Positions 6,126-6,873 of a stretch of 6,873 nucleotides of DNA are shown one piece after another. Source of the stretch: Candidatus Omnitrophota bacterium (lineage in GTDB: Bacteria > Omnitrophota > Gorgyraeia > 2-01-FULL-45-10); contig PLLI01000119.1 in NCBI GenBank assembly GCA_003140915.1, positions 1 through 6,873 of the forward strand, written 5' to 3'. The position numbers and the translations under genes were made by a program. A model generated the notes under the pieces. It ran no database searches and was not told where the DNA came from. It saw only the letters and a program-made list of their open reading frames with translations. Positions within the stretch are counted from its first letter, which is position 1. The number at the start of each line of letters is the position of its first letter.

Positions 6126-6265
6126 TGCTTAAAAGAACTAGGTCTGAGGCGCAAATCCAAGGTTTATTGTACAGAGGGTACAATGTACATGTGTTAAATA
6201 TAAAAAATCTAGCTTTAAGATTTGCTGCCGAATTGAACGTATGTTATCATTATAACAGAGGGTAA
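6125..6265 (+). CDS. Candidate small protein (46 aa) between the membrane protein and the Panacea gene
   Basis: A frame beginning with GTG at 6125, which shares its G with the preceding TAG, runs 46 codons to TAA at 6263 and ends 1 bp before the next ATG. It therefore fills the whole gap in the same stop-start overlap style as other genes here, while the other two forward frames are full of stops. The product begins MLKRTRSEAQIQGLLYRGYN and ends CYHYNRG; it is basic, with a hydrophobic helix-like middle (LNIKNLALRFAAELNV). I recognise no family. It could be a real coupled small protein (toxin, antitoxin or regulator), the remnant of a longer gene, or a chance opening. GAAGAACAAG just upstream is only a weak ribosome site. 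Confidence 0.42.
   Translation: MLKRTRSEAQIQGLLYRGYNVHVLNIKNLALRFAAELNVCYHYNRG
6167..6190. promoter_or_regulatory. Palindromic cluster, possible operator or RBS hairpin
   Basis: TTGTAC (6167-6172) and GTACAA (6178-6183) form a perfect 6-bp inverted repeat around AGAGG, overlapping the self-complementary ATGTACAT (6183-6190). Repeated TGTAC half-sites of this sort could bind a dimeric regulator, and as RNA the hairpin would hold a ribosome-site-like AGAGG in its loop. The site lies within the small frame, about 80 bp upstream of the Panacea start. Its function is inferred. Confidence 0.35.
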
Positions 6266-6269
6266 AATG
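6171..6269 (+). repeat. Duplicated 15-mer with ribosome site and ATG
   Basis: ACAGAGGGTACAATG (6171-6185) and ACAGAGGGTAAAATG (6255-6269) match at 14 of 15 bases and lie exactly 84 bp apart, a multiple of three. The second copy contains the ribosome site and start codon of the Panacea gene. The first has the same layout, but its ATG opens a frame of only four codons (MYMC). This may be a short duplication or a decoy or leader initiation site. Confidence 0.6.
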
Positions 6270-6827
6270 GTCATAAATCATTCAAAAGAAAAACTTATAA
6301 ACCTTATTGTGTATTTTGTCACTAACACAAAAAATTGTGGAAAGACAAAATTGTTTAAACTTTTGTATTTTGTTGATTTTACCTGTTTTAAAATGACAGG
6401 CAAAACCGTAACAGGTTTAAGCTATTTTGCCTGGGATAAAGGGCCCGTTCCTGTAGAATTATTCAAGGAAATGGAGTCGCCAGATAAAGATTTTGCTAAA
6501 AATTTTTCGATCACAAAAATAGATTCTAGCGATCGTCTTAACATTAAACCTAAAAACGGTGCAAAATTTGATGATAGTCATTTTACAAAATTGGAGATCC
6601 AGATTATAAAAGATATCACTTTTATTTATAAGGATGCGCTTGCAAAAGATATCGTTGAAGTAACGCATTTAAAAAACTCACCCTGGGATAAAACATTAAA
6701 AGCAAAAGGCAACTACAAAAAGATAGACTTTTTACTTGCTTTCGACAGCGATGTCGCGTCACTATCGATGGACGAATACAAACAACGCATGGACGAAGAA
6801 GACGAAATCGATAGGCTTTTATCATGA
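6267..6827 (+). CDS. Panacea-domain (DUF4065, SocA/PanA-like) putative antitoxin
   Basis: A 186-residue protein with the diagnostic Panacea/DUF4065 core: KTKLFKLLYFVDFTCFKMTG (residues 26-45), then TGLSYFAWDKGPVPVEL (about 49-65) and later VEVTHLKNSPWDKT (130-143). Domain members include SocA of Caulobacter, a proteolytic adaptor that delivers the toxin SocB to ClpXP, and the PanA antitoxins, which neutralise many unrelated toxins encoded beside them. The C-terminus (MDEYKQRMDEEDEIDRLLS) is acidic and helical and may contact a partner. There is no signal or membrane segment, so it is cytoplasmic. GAGGG at 6258-6262 fixes the ATG at 6267. Its TGA overlaps the ATG of the next gene, the coupling typical of toxin-antitoxin pairs. 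Codon use is AT-rich, as in the two frames upstream and unlike the GC-rich operon. Domain call is firm; antitoxin role is inferred from family and layout. Confidence 0.85.
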   Translation: MVINHSKEKLINLIVYFVTNTKNCGKTKLFKLLYFVDFTCFKMTGKTVTGLSYFAWDKGPVPVELFKEMESPDKDFAKNFSITKIDSSDRLNIKPKNGAKFDDSHFTKLEIQIIKDITFIYKDALAKDIVEVTHLKNSPWDKTLKAKGNYKKIDFLLAFDSDVASLSMDEYKQRMDEEDEIDRLLS

Positions 6828-6873
6828 AAAAAGGGGAAGTGATATGTTCTCCAAAATATCAATTCCCAGATGG
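6824..6873 (+). CDS. Start of putative toxin gene, possibly MazF/PemK-like (3' partial)
   Basis: An ATG at 6824 overlaps the Panacea stop (ATGA) and the frame stays open to the window end, giving 16 residues plus a partial glycine codon: MKKGEVICSPKYQFPD. A short K-x-G-E/D-I/V opening followed by a F-x-D-G turn recalls the first strand and loop of MazF/PemK-type SH3-barrel toxins. That is thin evidence, but the position directly after a Panacea antitoxin is where a toxin is expected. GATAGG at 6810-6815 could be a ribosome site; coupling to the upstream gene is likely. Everything beyond residue 16 is outside the window, so the identity is a guess. Confidence 0.5.
   Translation, partial: MKKGEVICSPKYQFPD

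Overview
The window is bacterial DNA made of two unlike halves. Bases 1-5101 are moderately GC-rich and hold six tightly packed plus-strand genes. Bases 5379-6873 are clearly AT-rich and hold four more plus-strand genes, also tightly packed. About 280 bp of non-coding, hairpin-rich DNA lies between them. A LysM plus degenerate LytM protein of NlpD/EnvC type suggests a diderm (Gram-negative-type) bacterium. Frequent ATA isoleucine and AGG arginine codons in a GC-rich background, with the gene content, would fit an uncultured lineage such as Omnitrophota. That placement is an impression from memory and was not tested.

Left half: (1) the 3' part of a LysM/M23 protein whose catalytic histidines are replaced, so probably a regulator of cell-wall hydrolases; (2) a 543-aa STAND/AAA-type ATPase with a winged helix and a possible worn nuclease-like C-terminus; (3) a YfcE/MJ0936-type metallophosphoesterase; (4) a divergent thymidylate synthase homologue; (5) a HIT-family Ap4A phosphorylase/nucleotidyltransferase-like protein; (6) an HD-domain dNTP triphosphohydrolase (dGTPase-like). 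Gene junctions are 9 bp apart or less, and several stops and starts overlap, which indicates one translationally coupled operon. Genes 3-6 share a nucleotide theme: phosphoester hydrolysis, dTMP synthesis, dinucleoside polyphosphate turnover and dNTP degradation.

Middle: bases 5102-5378 contain no convincing gene. They hold an imperfect palindrome just after the dGTPase gene, then two adjacent units each bounded by inverted copies of a TAAAATTTTTCGC-like sequence. The second unit encloses two more perfect stems. This looks like a small non-autonomous mobile or repetitive element, or a structured RNA, at the point where composition changes.

Right half: a secreted or membrane-anchored coiled-coil protein of unknown function; a 46-codon frame that exactly fills the gap between two genes; a Panacea-domain (DUF4065, SocA/PanA-like) protein of the type that acts as antitoxin; and the first 16 codons of an overlapping gene whose start resembles MazF/PemK-type toxins. 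This set is the best candidate for an undescribed system: probably a horizontally acquired Panacea toxin-antitoxin module, possibly with a membrane partner. The putative toxin is cut off by the window end, so its identity is open.
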